Below are positions 44,013-53,704 of a stretch of DNA of 64,000 bases, one piece after another. Below the pieces are notes generated by a model. That model was not told the DNA's origin, ran no database searches, and was given only the letters and a program-made list of their open reading frames with translations. Position 1 is the first letter of the stretch. The number at the start of each line of letters is the position of its first letter. The stretch is from Anaerorudis cellulosivorans (GTDB lineage Bacteria; Bacteroidota; Bacteroidia; Bacteroidales; Dysgonomonadaceae): positions 62,001 to 126,000 of the forward strand of contig NZ_JAPCWE010000008.1 of the NCBI RefSeq assembly GCF_025943985.1, in the 5' to 3' direction. The position numbers and the translations under genes are program-made.

Positions 44013-45482
44013 TTAAATGTTTATAAAGTTAGGATTCTTAATTAATTTAATTCCTAAATCTTTAATTCCTTTTAAATCATTTAAATTAAGAAGCATATAA
44101 ACAACAAATGGAATAGTAAAATAAATATCAGGTGCAGCAAGCATGATAAGCAGTATACTAAAAATAAATGGTACAGCCATCCTCCAAGGAAAAATGTCCT
44201 TTATTATTTCTATTAATGTAATAGGAAGTCGTAACACCTTTCTTCCGTAAAAAGCTAATAAGAATGCAAATATAAAATAAGCTATCATTGTTGGAAACAT
44301 TACATAATCAAATTGAACTTTTAAACCTGAAATAAATCCAAACGCCAGTAATATGTTCAATATCAAAATGGAGAATGCAAGATGAGACAGAATCTTTTCC
44401 TTTCCTCTAGCCGCAAGTAAATTATTATAACCAAATAAATTTGTAGTAAGTACTACTGTCAAAGCAGTAACTTTGAACAAGTAATTCACATGATTGTATT
44501 GAGGAAATAAAATAAGAAACAAAGGGAATATCATTATTACAAAATGAATGAGCAGATGAGAAAGAGATATGTATGAAGATCTAACTTCTTTTAGTATATT
44601 TTTTATATGATTCAAATCTGAATTTGCAAAACGATGGGTTATTTTGGGTGTTACCAGATATGATATCGAATTCAATAAAAGTAATATCGCATTTGCCAAT
44701 GAAAATGAAAAAGTAAAATACCCATATTCCTCTACACTATAGCTTTCACTAATGAATGATTTTGTTGTAATCAAAATAAATGCAAAAGAAGAATTGTATA
44801 TAAACAAATGCCAGCCTTTTTGTTGAATGTATTTAATAAACTTGATATCAAATGAAAATTTTAATTTTATGGGAGTCCGATAAAGAAATAAAATTAATGA
44901 TATTAGGACTGACACAATATTTACAAAAATAATTGCCCACAGTAAATCTTTGCCTTTGAAAAAAAAAACCACAAGGAAAGTTAATATTGTGAATAAAGAC
45001 TGATTTACGGTAATAGCAAATATCTCGCCGAATACTCTGAATACATTAGATAATAGACTATTAAAATGAGTAGCTACTGCAATAATGAAAACAGGTATTA
45101 CAAACGTAGTGAATTCGAATTTTTCTCCAATATTGATACCAAATATAAAACTCAAGACAATTAATAACAGGATAAAGATACACAGACCTGCCATCATTGT
45201 TAGACTATTATTTATCACTTTTTTTACATATTCTTCTTTATCCTTATTCACAGAAATAATTACATTTAATGAATAAGGAATACCTAAATTGAATTGATTA
45301 ATATAACCTAATACTAAATTGATAAAACCCCAAATACCTAAGTAATAAGGGCCTAAGTAAACAGCAATGAAAAGAGAATTAACAAATTGGATGATATAAG
45401 TTCCATATCGACTTAATACATATAAAATTGCTGGATTTTTAAATACTTGTTTTAAAGTTGAAGTAATTCTTTTCATTATCAA
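44013..45482 (-). CDS. wzx: Wzx-type flippase (polysaccharide biosynthesis protein)
   Basis: A 489-residue membrane protein with about 12-14 hydrophobic segments in the MATE/PST arrangement (AVYLGPYYLGIWGFINL and SYSVEEYGYFTFSFSLANAI are typical of the family). It would flip the undecaprenyl-linked repeat unit to the periplasm. It is strongly AT-rich, like its neighbours at 41.8-47.8 kb. Met at residue 3 is an alternative start. Confidence 0.87.
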   Translation of the reverse strand: MIMKRITSTLKQVFKNPAILYVLSRYGTYIIQFVNSLFIAVYLGPYYLGIWGFINLVLGYINQFNLGIPYSLNVIISVNKDKEEYVKKVINNSLTMMAGLCIFILLLIVLSFIFGINIGEKFEFTTFVIPVFIIAVATHFNSLLSNVFRVFGEIFAITVNQSLFTILTFLVVFFFKGKDLLWAIIFVNIVSVLISLILFLYRTPIKLKFSFDIKFIKYIQQKGWHLFIYNSSFAFILITTKSFISESYSVEEYGYFTFSFSLANAILLLLNSISYLVTPKITHRFANSDLNHIKNILKEVRSSYISLSHLLIHFVIMIFPLFLILFPQYNHVNYLFKVTALTVVLTTNLFGYNNLLAARGKEKILSHLAFSILILNILLAFGFISGLKVQFDYVMFPTMIAYFIFAFLLAFYGRKVLRLPITLIEIIKDIFPWRMAVPFIFSILLIMLAAPDIYFTIPFVVYMLLNLNDLKGIKDLGIKLIKNPNFINI

Positions 45483-45536
45483 ATTTGTTCCAATTGTAGT
45501 CTGTGTACTTACAAAAAGTAAACTTCAGATCAATAA

Positions 45537-46481
45537 CTAAAAATGATTTAATAGAATATGACTAATTTTCTCAAGTTGGGATCTATTTTTATTGCCAATT
45601 GGGTTTATAATTTCATTTTTTTTGTAAAGATTTTTCTTAATAATTTTTTTAATTGAATTAGGAAAAATATTTTTTAATTTTCTTATAATCGAACTAGAAT
45701 GTTTCAATTGATTCTTTAAATAGGTATCCAATACAATATCAGAATAACCATCAAAGGCAATTGCATCCATAGATTTCTTGAAATGAGAAGAATCTTCTAT
45801 AAGCATTTTCTTTGGAGCTATACTTAAAGGTAAATGAAGAACAGCCCAATGGTCATCATCGTTTACTTCTCTTACGCCCCAAAGATCATTGAATATTTTT
45901 ATTCCACCTTTTAAACAAGCACATGCCCCAATAGTAAGTTCAATAAAATTTTCATTTTTAAACTCTGATTTTACAATTACTTCAAAAGCAGATTTAATTA
46001 CCTCTTTCCTGTACATTGACCATAAAATCTGATGGTAATCTGAAAAAAAAGTTTTAGCGTTGTTTATAGCATCTCCATTAATATTCTTATCCGAATCATA
46101 CCATTTATACATTTCAAAAAAAATACCGTCAAAATCTTTTTTGAAACCAGCATATTGACCTACAACAGTAGAATATTCGAAGTGATTTTTTAAGAATTCA
46201 TCTCCCTTAGATAAGGATTCGAGTAGAATGAAGTCATCATCCGCACATAGTGCTATTTTACTCGTATTAACAACCGATATTGCGTTTAAAATCTTCTCTG
46301 CAAAATTTAAATTGGGTGTGTGTAGATATTCAATATTTGAAGGTAGAACTCCTGAATACTTTACTTGAGATGAATCACAGTAAATAACCCTTGCATTCAA
46401 TTCCTTAAAATATTCAATCGATCTTTTTAGATAATGATGACGATTATGGGTAGGTACTATTAGTGTAAAATCATTCATATT
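45537..46481 (-). CDS. Glycosyltransferase, GT2-like (TIGR00180 type)
   Basis: About 314 residues from the ATG at 46481 (MNDFTLIVPTHNRHHYLKR); a longer frame starts at 46514. The GT-A fold is supported by the PTHNR opening and the metal-binding ALCADDDFILLESL near residue 90. A later NDDDHWAVLHLPLSI region is typical of this small family. The chosen start overlaps the upstream FAD protein's end by 11 bases instead of 44. Donor and acceptor unknown. Confidence 0.8.
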   Translation of the reverse strand, partial: NMNDFTLIVPTHNRHHYLKRSIEYFKELNARVIYCDSSQVKYSGVLPSNIEYLHTPNLNFAEKILNAISVVNTSKIALCADDDFILLESLSKGDEFLKNHFEYSTVVGQYAGFKKDFDGIFFEMYKWYDSDKNINGDAINNAKTFFSDYHQILWSMYRKEVIKSAFEVIVKSEFKNENFIELTIGACACLKGGIKIFNDLWGVREVNDDDHWAVLHLPLSIAPKKMLIEDSSHFKKSMDAIAFDGYSDIVLDTYLKNQLKHSSSIIRKLKNIFPNSIKKIIKKNLYKKNEIINPIGNKNRSQLEKISHILLNHF

Positions 46482-47754
46482 TATTCGATAATTTATCTGC
46501 AACTTCTTTCCCACTCATTAAACTCTGATCACTCCAAAAATATTCCCATTCGCCAAATCGCCCACATGTATAAATTTCTTTTTCCTTAAGGAATGAATTT
46601 ACTATAGCCAAATTTTTGCTCCGTTCAAAATCAAAAATGACATTTGCATATTCTACTTCCCTATAATCGCTAACTTCGATATCATTTTTTGACCAGAGTT
46701 TCATTATTTCTCCTTTTTGAATAATATGTTCAATTAAATTATCTCCACTCATTCGTTTTGGTCTTAACTTAGAGTAATATGTCTCAAATTGTAATGAACT
46801 TTTGTTTTGATGTACATTATTAGGAGACTTTATTGAAGGAGAAAATGCACGTGCTGGTTCAATTTCTTCATCATAAATATAAAACCATATTTTAGGAGAT
46901 ACGTCAGGACGATTAAATCCTAACGAAACTAATTGTCCGGAAGTAGCGTGTAGTTTTGATGCTGCAACTTTTATTTTTTCCGGAACATCTTTGATAATAT
47001 TGATCAGTTCTGGTAAAGGTATTGAAGATATTAATTTCTCATAATAAGATGATGAGCCATCAGAAAATTCAATCTTCTTACTTTTTAAATCTATTAGAGT
47101 AGCTTTCTTATTAAGTTGAATATTTACATCTTTTGCCATGTAATTAAGAAAGGATTTATATCCACCCTTTTCAGGATACCTCATTTCTTTGGCATAATAG
47201 AAGTTCTCCTTTTGTTCTTCAAATGCACCTTTTAATAAATCTTCTATTGGTGGCAAACTGAAACGATTTTCGACCCAATTTGTAGTTAAATGATTAGCTT
47301 CAGTCGTCCAATATTTTAAGGTGTACTTAATCGGGAAATTTCTTGCAAAATATTCACCGAATTGTGCTAAAAGCCATTCCTCATAATTTATAGGATTATG
47401 AATATCAGGCCTTTTAAGAAAATCCAAAATAATTTTTACTTTTTCGTCAGAAGAAAGGGGTGCTAAATTATTTTGTGCTGGATGTTTTAGCCATAATCCT
47501 TTGTAATAATTCACGGATTCAGGATAATGTTTAATATAAGGAGTTAATTGTGAAAAAAGTTCTTTTACATATTCATTTTGAGTAAATGAAAGATGAACGA
47601 AATAGTCAAATAAAAAACCATTTCTTATAGTAAAATTATTGCAAAGCCCTCCCCATTCATTATTTTGTTCATATAATATATTAGAGATACTGCGTAAATT
47701 TAAATGATATGCTGCAGATATACCAGCAATTCCTCCTCCTAATATTGCTATCAT
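46471..47754 (-). CDS. FAD-dependent protein related to UDP-galactopyranose mutase/protoporphyrinogen oxidase
   Basis: A 427-residue flavoprotein. The FAD-binding fold opens at residue 1 with IAILGGGIAGISAAYHL and EQNNEWGGLCNNF; the C-terminal TCGRFGEWEYFWSDQSLMSG completes FAD binding. The combination of GGLC and FDYFVHLSF with a long mixed-fold substrate domain resembles UGM-like mutases. In a polysaccharide locus it may convert a pyranose nucleotide sugar to the furanose form or oxidise a sugar; I cannot decide which. Confidence 0.7.
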   Translation of the reverse strand: MIAILGGGIAGISAAYHLNLRSISNILYEQNNEWGGLCNNFTIRNGFLFDYFVHLSFTQNEYVKELFSQLTPYIKHYPESVNYYKGLWLKHPAQNNLAPLSSDEKVKIILDFLKRPDIHNPINYEEWLLAQFGEYFARNFPIKYTLKYWTTEANHLTTNWVENRFSLPPIEDLLKGAFEEQKENFYYAKEMRYPEKGGYKSFLNYMAKDVNIQLNKKATLIDLKSKKIEFSDGSSSYYEKLISSIPLPELINIIKDVPEKIKVAASKLHATSGQLVSLGFNRPDVSPKIWFYIYDEEIEPARAFSPSIKSPNNVHQNKSSLQFETYYSKLRPKRMSGDNLIEHIIQKGEIMKLWSKNDIEVSDYREVEYANVIFDFERSKNLAIVNSFLKEKEIYTCGRFGEWEYFWSDQSLMSGKEVADKLSNKYE

Positions 47755-47842
47755 TTTGAAAAAATATAATTCTAGTCTATCCTAATTTCATTATTATTGA
47801 ATAGAATTATAGATATATTGATATTACTTATTGTACATGTAT

Positions 47843-48748
47843 TTACAGAATACTTTCGATAGTCATTTTAAGTCCTATATCCAATGGTACTTGATGATGC
47901 CACCCCATCCTACGGATTTTGGCTGTATTTGCTTTTATTTCGGATGGTTCACCTTCCCGCATCGGTAAGGCCCCAAAATTTAAATGGGTTTCAATATGTC
48001 GATCAAATTCCTGTTCTATTATACCTTTGATCTTTAAAACAAAATCTTTTATGGATATGGTTTGACTTGTTCCGATTTCGAATTCGTCAAAATTTGTTTG
48101 GAAATTGCTTTTTAATAGCGTTACATATGTTTCCGCGACATCATCAACGTAGATAAAATCTCTTTTTTGATTACCATCGGTTAGTTTTATTTCCGGAACA
48201 TTATTCACCAATTGTTTTATTATCCATGTTACGAATTTACTTTCATCGTCTTTCGGTCCGTACATGTGTTCAAGCATGAGATTGATAAATTTAATTTTTC
48301 CTGCATTTGCAAAACTTTTACCCCATTCGGCAAATTGTTTTTTGGAAAGGGTATAATCGGTCAAATATTTGTATTGCAAGGTATCTGTATTAAAAAAGGT
48401 ATCTGTATTAAAAAAGGTATCTGTATTAAAAAAGGAAGCAATCTCTAAAAGTTTTAATGGGAAAATTAAATTATCAATTACTATGTCACTCGTTTTATTA
48501 TTGCTTCTGCCATAATTTGTTGCCGTATGGATAATGCAATCGATATGATTTTCCCGGAATGGTAATTCCAGGTCGCATTTATCAATATCGTAAAATTGGC
48601 ATTTATTTATATTCTCTTTAATTCTTCGTAAATCGGAAAACGATCGTTTGAGAATTATAATCTGATAATTTTCTTTTAAAAGTCGATCTAATATATGACT
48701 ACCCAAAAAACCGGTAGCGCCTGTGAGTAAAATAGTTTTCATTCCCAA
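47843..48748 (-). CDS. NAD-dependent epimerase/reductase, RfbJ-like (CDP-3,6-dideoxyhexose synthesis)
   Basis: A 301-residue extended SDR: TGATGFLGS near residue 9, IIHTATNYGR, and YTLSKKQFAEW (YxxxK). In context, after RfbF/G/H and the flavin reductase, it would reduce the C4 ketone of CDP-3,6-dideoxy-4-keto-glucose (abequose, paratose or related). The segment FFNTDT is repeated three times in tandem at about residues 107-124, encoded by three perfect 18-bp units; relatives have it once, so this copy number is unusual. It overlaps the upstream reductase gene by 10 bases. Confidence 0.82.
   Translation of the reverse strand: MGMKTILLTGATGFLGSHILDRLLKENYQIIILKRSFSDLRRIKENINKCQFYDIDKCDLELPFRENHIDCIIHTATNYGRSNNKTSDIVIDNLIFPLKLLEIASFFNTDTFFNTDTFFNTDTLQYKYLTDYTLSKKQFAEWGKSFANAGKIKFINLMLEHMYGPKDDESKFVTWIIKQLVNNVPEIKLTDGNQKRDFIYVDDVAETYVTLLKSNFQTNFDEFEIGTSQTISIKDFVLKIKGIIEQEFDRHIETHLNFGALPMREGEPSEIKANTAKIRRMGWHHQVPLDIGLKMTIESIL
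48381..48434. repeat. Three perfect 18-bp tandem repeats inside the RfbJ-like gene
   Basis: GTATCTGTATTAAAAAAG occurs three times head to tail (48381-48398, 48399-48416, 48417-48434). The unit length is a multiple of three, so copy-number change keeps the reading frame. Confidence 0.95.
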
Positions 48749-49428
48749 TCATCGGTTAATATATTATCAGCTTGTACTCCGTTTCCTAAAAGAAAATTTT
48801 TGAATGTTTTTATCATAACAGGTGGACCCGAAATAAAATAGCTATGCGCATTCCCATTTTCTTTGTAGATCTTTTCAATGTTCAGCATTCCCGCTTCGTC
48901 TTCATATACATTGTTTATTTTAAACATAGAATTGATAATAGATGCTTTTGCCAATTCTTTTTCGTAAATATTGAAATTTTTATTCCGGTATCCTGCATAT
49001 AATACAGGATTTTGATAATCAACAAAAGAAGAATCAGTAAAAAGAGACAAGAATGGAGTTATACCTGTACCACCGGAAATGAAAACCGTATGATTTTTAT
49101 CATGAGGTCGCGTAAACAGATCGCCATAAGGTAACTTTAACCACACTTTCACACCTTGTTTAAGAACCTCTTTCATTCGTTTGGTAAAATCACCTTTTAT
49201 GGCATACGTGATTTTTATATTATCTTCGCCGGGTGAAGTTTGCATACTAAAACAACGGGAATCAGGCCATTGCCCAATCCCATCATATTCACTATCAATA
49301 GCTATATGCAAAAATTGTCCGGGAGAATATTGAAATTTTCTGCCATTACTTGAGAAAGTAACGGTATATACTCCTTCAATTACATTTTCAATTTTTTCAA
49401 CTGTAGCTTTGTATTTTTTTACGATCAT
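48739..49428 (-). CDS. FNR-type flavin reductase, likely electron donor for the RfbH-like dehydrase (E3 role)
   Basis: A 229-residue ferredoxin-NADP reductase-like protein. SRCFSMQTSPG is the FAD-binding RxxS/T motif; FISGGTGITPFLSL is the NAD(P)-binding loop; SYFISGPPVMIKTF completes the nicotinamide site. E3 enzymes of 3,6-dideoxyhexose synthesis (AscD/DdhD) carry in addition a plant-type [2Fe-2S] domain of about 90 residues; no Cys cluster is present here. It lies 12 bases after the E1-like gene. Confidence 0.85.
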   Translation of the reverse strand: MIVKKYKATVEKIENVIEGVYTVTFSSNGRKFQYSPGQFLHIAIDSEYDGIGQWPDSRCFSMQTSPGEDNIKITYAIKGDFTKRMKEVLKQGVKVWLKLPYGDLFTRPHDKNHTVFISGGTGITPFLSLFTDSSFVDYQNPVLYAGYRNKNFNIYEKELAKASIINSMFKINNVYEDEAGMLNIEKIYKENGNAHSYFISGPPVMIKTFKNFLLGNGVQADNILTDDWE

Positions 49429-49440
49429 TGTCGGGCTCGC

Positions 49441-50754
49441 TTAAAATGAAGTAACAAATTCATCAACCGTTTTTTCGATATACGAAAACATCTCATCGGT
49501 CAATCCGGGATAAGTTCCAAGAAAGAATGTGTTGTTCATAATACGATCTGTCACATCCAGATTATCGGCAATACGCCATTTCTTATCGACAAATGCCGGC
49601 TGTTTGGTCATATTACCGGCAAACAAGTTCCTTGTTTCTATGAGTTTACTATTTAAATAGTTTGTTATTTCGTCACGTTTAAAAGGTGCACTTTCTTTTA
49701 CAGTTACAATAAAGGCAAACCAGGAGGGATCAGCTCCTTCGGTTGCCTTTGGTAAACTGAAAAACTGTGGATATTTTGAAAATATACGGTAATGTTTTCT
49801 GAAATTTTCTTTGCGTTTCTCTCCAAAAATTTCAAGTTTATCCATTTGGGCTGATCCAATGGCAGCCTGAATATCGGTCATTTTCAGATTGTACCCGATT
49901 TCTGAATATACATATTTATGATCATAACCAAAAGGCAGATTACCAAACTGCTGCGAAAACCGTTTTCCACAAGTGTTATTTTCACCTCCCATGCAGTAGC
50001 AGTCGCGTCCCCAATCCCTGAAAGATCTGACAATACGGGCCAATTGTGCATCATTGGTGATTACCGCACCTCCTTCGCCGGTGGTGATGTGATGTGCCGG
50101 GTAAAAGGAAATAGTTGAAAGATGCCCGAAAGTACCGGTATATTTACCTTTATATTTACTGCCAAAAGCATCACAATTATCTTCGATCACCCAAAGATTA
50201 TGTTCTTTCGCTATCTCCATAATTGCATCCAGGTCGAAAGGATTTCCCAATGTATGCGCGATAAAGATACATCTGGTTTTGTCTGTAATAGCCTTTTTGG
50301 CTTGCTGAATATTGATATTATAGGTCTCCTGATCCACATCCACAAACACGGGAACCAAACCATACTGTATAATTGGTGTTACGGTTGCGGGAAATCCTGC
50401 AGCTACTGAAATCACTTCATCGCCCGGCTTGAGTCGTTTATCTCCCAGTTTCTCAGAAGTAAGTGACGCAAATGCCAATAAGTTGGCAGATGATCCCGAT
50501 ACGGTCAGTAAAACATTGTCAACACCCAGGTAATCTGCAATTTTTTCGGAAAACTGTTCTGAATATCGTCCTTCTGTTAACCAGAAATCGAGAGATGCAT
50601 CAACTGCATTCATCAGCTCCTGTTCATCAAACACTCGTCCTGCATAGTTTACCTTGGATTTTCCCGGCGAATAATTATTCTCTCCAAATCGAGCATGATA
50701 AAATTCTTTGGTTTTCTCTAAGATTTCTTTCCGTAGTTGTTTGTGATCTGCCAT
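49441..50754 (-). CDS. rfbH: CDP-4-keto-6-deoxyglucose-3-dehydrase (E1)
   Basis: A 437-residue PMP-dependent, [2Fe-2S]-containing dehydrase. The hallmark His in place of the PLP Lys is in FYPAHHITTGEGGA (His221), and the cluster ligands C194, C252, C254 and C262 are present (EDNCDAF and DCYCMGGENNTCGKRF). It removes the C3 hydroxyl of CDP-4-keto-6-deoxyglucose together with an E3 reductase. It is part of the contiguous rfbF-rfbG-rfbH block read right to left. Confidence 0.95.
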   Translation of the reverse strand: MADHKQLRKEILEKTKEFYHARFGENNYSPGKSKVNYAGRVFDEQELMNAVDASLDFWLTEGRYSEQFSEKIADYLGVDNVLLTVSGSSANLLAFASLTSEKLGDKRLKPGDEVISVAAGFPATVTPIIQYGLVPVFVDVDQETYNINIQQAKKAITDKTRCIFIAHTLGNPFDLDAIMEIAKEHNLWVIEDNCDAFGSKYKGKYTGTFGHLSTISFYPAHHITTGEGGAVITNDAQLARIVRSFRDWGRDCYCMGGENNTCGKRFSQQFGNLPFGYDHKYVYSEIGYNLKMTDIQAAIGSAQMDKLEIFGEKRKENFRKHYRIFSKYPQFFSLPKATEGADPSWFAFIVTVKESAPFKRDEITNYLNSKLIETRNLFAGNMTKQPAFVDKKWRIADNLDVTDRIMNNTFFLGTYPGLTDEMFSYIEKTVDEFVTSF

Positions 50755-50781
50755 AATTATATAGTAAATGTAGTTTCTGAT

Positions 50782-51867
50782 TTATGAATAATATTCTTCT
50801 ATTTGATTTTCGGTGATTTTTCTGACATTCTCTCCTCTCAGATATACCTTATTCCATTCTACGATACTTTCAAGTGTTTTATGAATATTCCATCTCGGTT
50901 CCCAACCTAACTCTGCTTTTGCTTTTGAACAGTCGAGTTTTAAATAGTTGGCTTCATGAGGTTGAGGATTTGTATCCACAGCATACGAAGCACCATTGCC
51001 CCATAAATTGCATAAGGTACGGGTAATCCATTCAACGTTTTTTGCATCTTTATCATCCGGCCCAAAATTCCATCCTCCATCGTATTTAGGACCCTCTGAA
51101 AATAATTTTGCAGCAAGAGTCAGATATCCGTTTAACGGCTCAAGAACATGTTGCCAGGGACGGATGGCGTAAGGACTGCGGATAACAACTTTCCGGTTTT
51201 GTGAAATTGCGCGGATAAAATCCGGGATTAAGCGATCTCCTGCCCAATCACCTCCACCTATTACATTTCCGGCTCTGGCGGACGCTATTGCTACTCCGTG
51301 TTTAGCGTAATCTTTCGGATTGAAAAATGAGTTTCTGTAGGATGAGGTTACCAACTCAGAACAACCTTTGCTATTGGAGTAAGGGTCATATCCACCCATA
51401 GGTTCATTTTCCCGATAACCCCAGTGCCATTCTTTGTTTTCGTAACACTTGTCTGTGGTTACGTTTACAATCACTTTTACACTGCTGGTCCGCCGACAGG
51501 CTTCCAACACGTTAACGGTACCCATCACGTTGATAGCATACGTTTCTACAGGGATTTTATAGGAATCTCTTACCAATGGCTGTGCTGCCATATGGATCAC
51601 AATTTCCGGTTTTACCTGGTCAAATACATGGGATAACTGGTCCAAATCACGCACATCACCAATATATGATGTAATCAATTCTCCAATTTTCGCTTCTTCA
51701 AACAAGGAAGGAGTAGTAGGTGGCTCTAAAGCATATCCATATACATTGGCCCCTAATTTATGCAATAGGAGACTCAACCAGGATCCTTTAAATCCGGTAT
51801 GTCCTGTAATTAGTACTTTTTTACCGCTATAGATTCCATCAAACAAATTCTTGTTCATCTCTGCCAT
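50782..51867 (-). CDS. rfbG: CDP-glucose 4,6-dehydratase
   Basis: A 361-residue SDR-type dehydratase with LITGHTGFKGSWLSLLL, VTTDKCYENKEWHWGYREN and YDPYSNSKGCSELV (YxxxK). It makes CDP-4-keto-6-deoxyglucose for the RfbH-type enzyme. It is directly preceded by rfbF (1-base gap) and followed by rfbH after 27 bases. Confidence 0.95.
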   Translation of the reverse strand: MAEMNKNLFDGIYSGKKVLITGHTGFKGSWLSLLLHKLGANVYGYALEPPTTPSLFEEAKIGELITSYIGDVRDLDQLSHVFDQVKPEIVIHMAAQPLVRDSYKIPVETYAINVMGTVNVLEACRRTSSVKVIVNVTTDKCYENKEWHWGYRENEPMGGYDPYSNSKGCSELVTSSYRNSFFNPKDYAKHGVAIASARAGNVIGGGDWAGDRLIPDFIRAISQNRKVVIRSPYAIRPWQHVLEPLNGYLTLAAKLFSEGPKYDGGWNFGPDDKDAKNVEWITRTLCNLWGNGASYAVDTNPQPHEANYLKLDCSKAKAELGWEPRWNIHKTLESIVEWNKVYLRGENVRKITENQIEEYYS

Positions 51868-51868
51868 G

Positions 51869-52642
51869 TTACCATTTTATCCAAGGTGCTGTTCCTTTCT
51901 TAATCATATCCTCTAGTTGATTTTTATCTCGTAAGGTATCCATGGGTTTCCAAAATCCCTGATGTTTGTAAGTGTATAATTCTCCGTCTTCTGCCAGATT
52001 TTCCAGCGGTTCTTTTTCGAATATGGTATCGTCTCCCTCGATGTAATCCAGCACGTTTGGTTCACATACAAAAAAACCGCCGTTTATCCAGGCACCGTCT
52101 CCTTTTGGTTTTTCGCGAAATTCGAGCACTTGCTGATTGTCCGCATCAATATTCAGGGCTCCGAACCTGCCTTCGGGCTGCACCGATGTCATCGTGATGC
52201 TTTTTTTATGGCTTTTGTGGAATGCCAATAATTTTATAATATCGATATCGGCTACTCCGTCACCATAGGTCAGCATAAAAGTTTCATTTCCGATATAAGG
52301 GCCGGCTCGTTTTATTCTGCCTCCTGTCATGGTGTTTTCACCGGTATCCAGCAACGTAACCTTCCACGGCTCAGCATGGTTGGAATGATACTGCGTTACG
52401 TTGTTAGCCAAATCGATGGTCATATCTGCCATGTGTCGATAATAATTGGCGAAATATTCCTTTATCATGTAACCTTTATATCCGCATAAAATAATAAATT
52501 CGTTGAATCCGTAATGCGAATATATCTTCATAATATGCCAAATGATGGGTTTTCCTCCGATTTCCACCATCGGTTTCGGTTTGGTGGTGGTCTCTTCGGA
52601 TAAGCGTGATCCCAATCCTCCGGCAAGTATTAAGACTTTCAT
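51869..52642 (-). CDS. rfbF: Glucose-1-phosphate cytidylyltransferase
   Basis: A 257-residue nucleotidyltransferase with LAGGLGSRLSEETTTKPKPM at residues 6-25 and the family's GDGVADIDI and NGGFFVCEPNVLDYI. It forms CDP-glucose, the first step of CDP-3,6-dideoxyhexose synthesis. It starts the rfbFGH block. Confidence 0.95.
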   Translation of the reverse strand: MKVLILAGGLGSRLSEETTTKPKPMVEIGGKPIIWHIMKIYSHYGFNEFIILCGYKGYMIKEYFANYYRHMADMTIDLANNVTQYHSNHAEPWKVTLLDTGENTMTGGRIKRAGPYIGNETFMLTYGDGVADIDIIKLLAFHKSHKKSITMTSVQPEGRFGALNIDADNQQVLEFREKPKGDGAWINGGFFVCEPNVLDYIEGDDTIFEKEPLENLAEDGELYTYKHQGFWKPMDTLRDKNQLEDMIKKGTAPWIKW

Positions 52643-52734
52643 TTATTTATGGTTTAAAGTTTAAAGAATTACAAATTAACAAAAGAGTAAGCCGAAAAAA
52701 TGTACTATTTTAAAACAGATAAATGCAAATAAAT

Positions 52735-53685
52735 TCAACGGCTATAATTCCCAATCTTAAGATAGTAGTTATCTATCATGTGTTGTTGCTCATCAAGAGT
52801 ACAGAAACGACTCAATTCATTATCCAAAAAACATTTGACTTGAAGATAGAGTCCAGGCTTGAACAACCTGTCTAAATCATCATTTAATACAACAGGATTT
52901 AATTCTAAACGACCAATTTCCTGTATCTGTAATGCTTCCATGGGCTTAAAATACAAACGATGTTTACTTGTGCATATCTCAACAAACCATCGTCCCGGTG
53001 CTTTCCAATTTGCATGGTAACTAAATAAAGCGCCCTTGTCCGTTTTTCCTGCACCAGAAAAGACTGACGCATTCGGATGCCACTCAATGCTACCTGAAGT
53101 AAAGCTGGACATTTCAACGGGGTTTCCTCCCAAATAAAATGCTAAATCAACAACATGCGAAGAATTACCTAAAAACCAATATTTAAAGCGTTCACTTCCG
53201 TCAAACATTGGAGCGATTTTATGTGCCCATTCGGTAAACTCAAAAACAAATGAAGTTACTCCTCCATCTTCTTTAATAATTTCCTGTGCTTTCAATGTGG
53301 AAGCATAGAAACGACGATTGTATGCAAGCAATACGTTTGCGTTTTTTTCTCGTGTTAATTGAACCAAATCGTAAATTTCAGAAGGATTACAGACTCCTGG
53401 TTTCTCTAATAGAATAGTTTTAATTCCATATTTTAACAGCATAGTCGCCGTTAATGATAGAGACTCAACATTTACTGTTACTATTGCATGAGACGGGATT
53501 TCCGGACTAAGCTTGAGAAAATTTTCTAATCCACCTTCAATTGCATCATGCTGTGTAGCCGCAATAAACTTATCAACATTCGTTTTACCTCTGCCTATTG
53601 CAATGTATTCAACATTCAGATTTTTAAGAACTTTTGCATATTCTATGGCAATATTTCCTGTACCGACCAACCATATTTTATTCAT
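52735..53685 (-). CDS. Gfo/Idh/MocA-family oxidoreductase
   Basis: About 316 residues from the ATG at 53685 (MNKIWLVGTGNIAIEYAKVL), preceded by GGGGA; the longer frame start at 53748 would overlap the upstream gene. Rossmann motif VGTGNIA, then LLEKPGVCN (the EKP motif of the family) and NSSHVVDLAFYLGG (catalytic His). It is likely an NAD-dependent nucleotide-sugar or sugar dehydrogenase. A second, divergent member lies immediately upstream; the pair follows the legionaminic acid genes, but substrate is unknown. Confidence 0.83.
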   Translation of the reverse strand: MNKIWLVGTGNIAIEYAKVLKNLNVEYIAIGRGKTNVDKFIAATQHDAIEGGLENFLKLSPEIPSHAIVTVNVESLSLTATMLLKYGIKTILLEKPGVCNPSEIYDLVQLTREKNANVLLAYNRRFYASTLKAQEIIKEDGGVTSFVFEFTEWAHKIAPMFDGSERFKYWFLGNSSHVVDLAFYLGGNPVEMSSFTSGSIEWHPNASVFSGAGKTDKGALFSYHANWKAPGRWFVEICTSKHRLYFKPMEALQIQEIGRLELNPVVLNDDLDRLFKPGLYLQVKCFLDNELSRFCTLDEQQHMIDNYYLKIGNYSR

Positions 53686-53704
53686 ATTATCCCCGATTGT
53701 ATTT

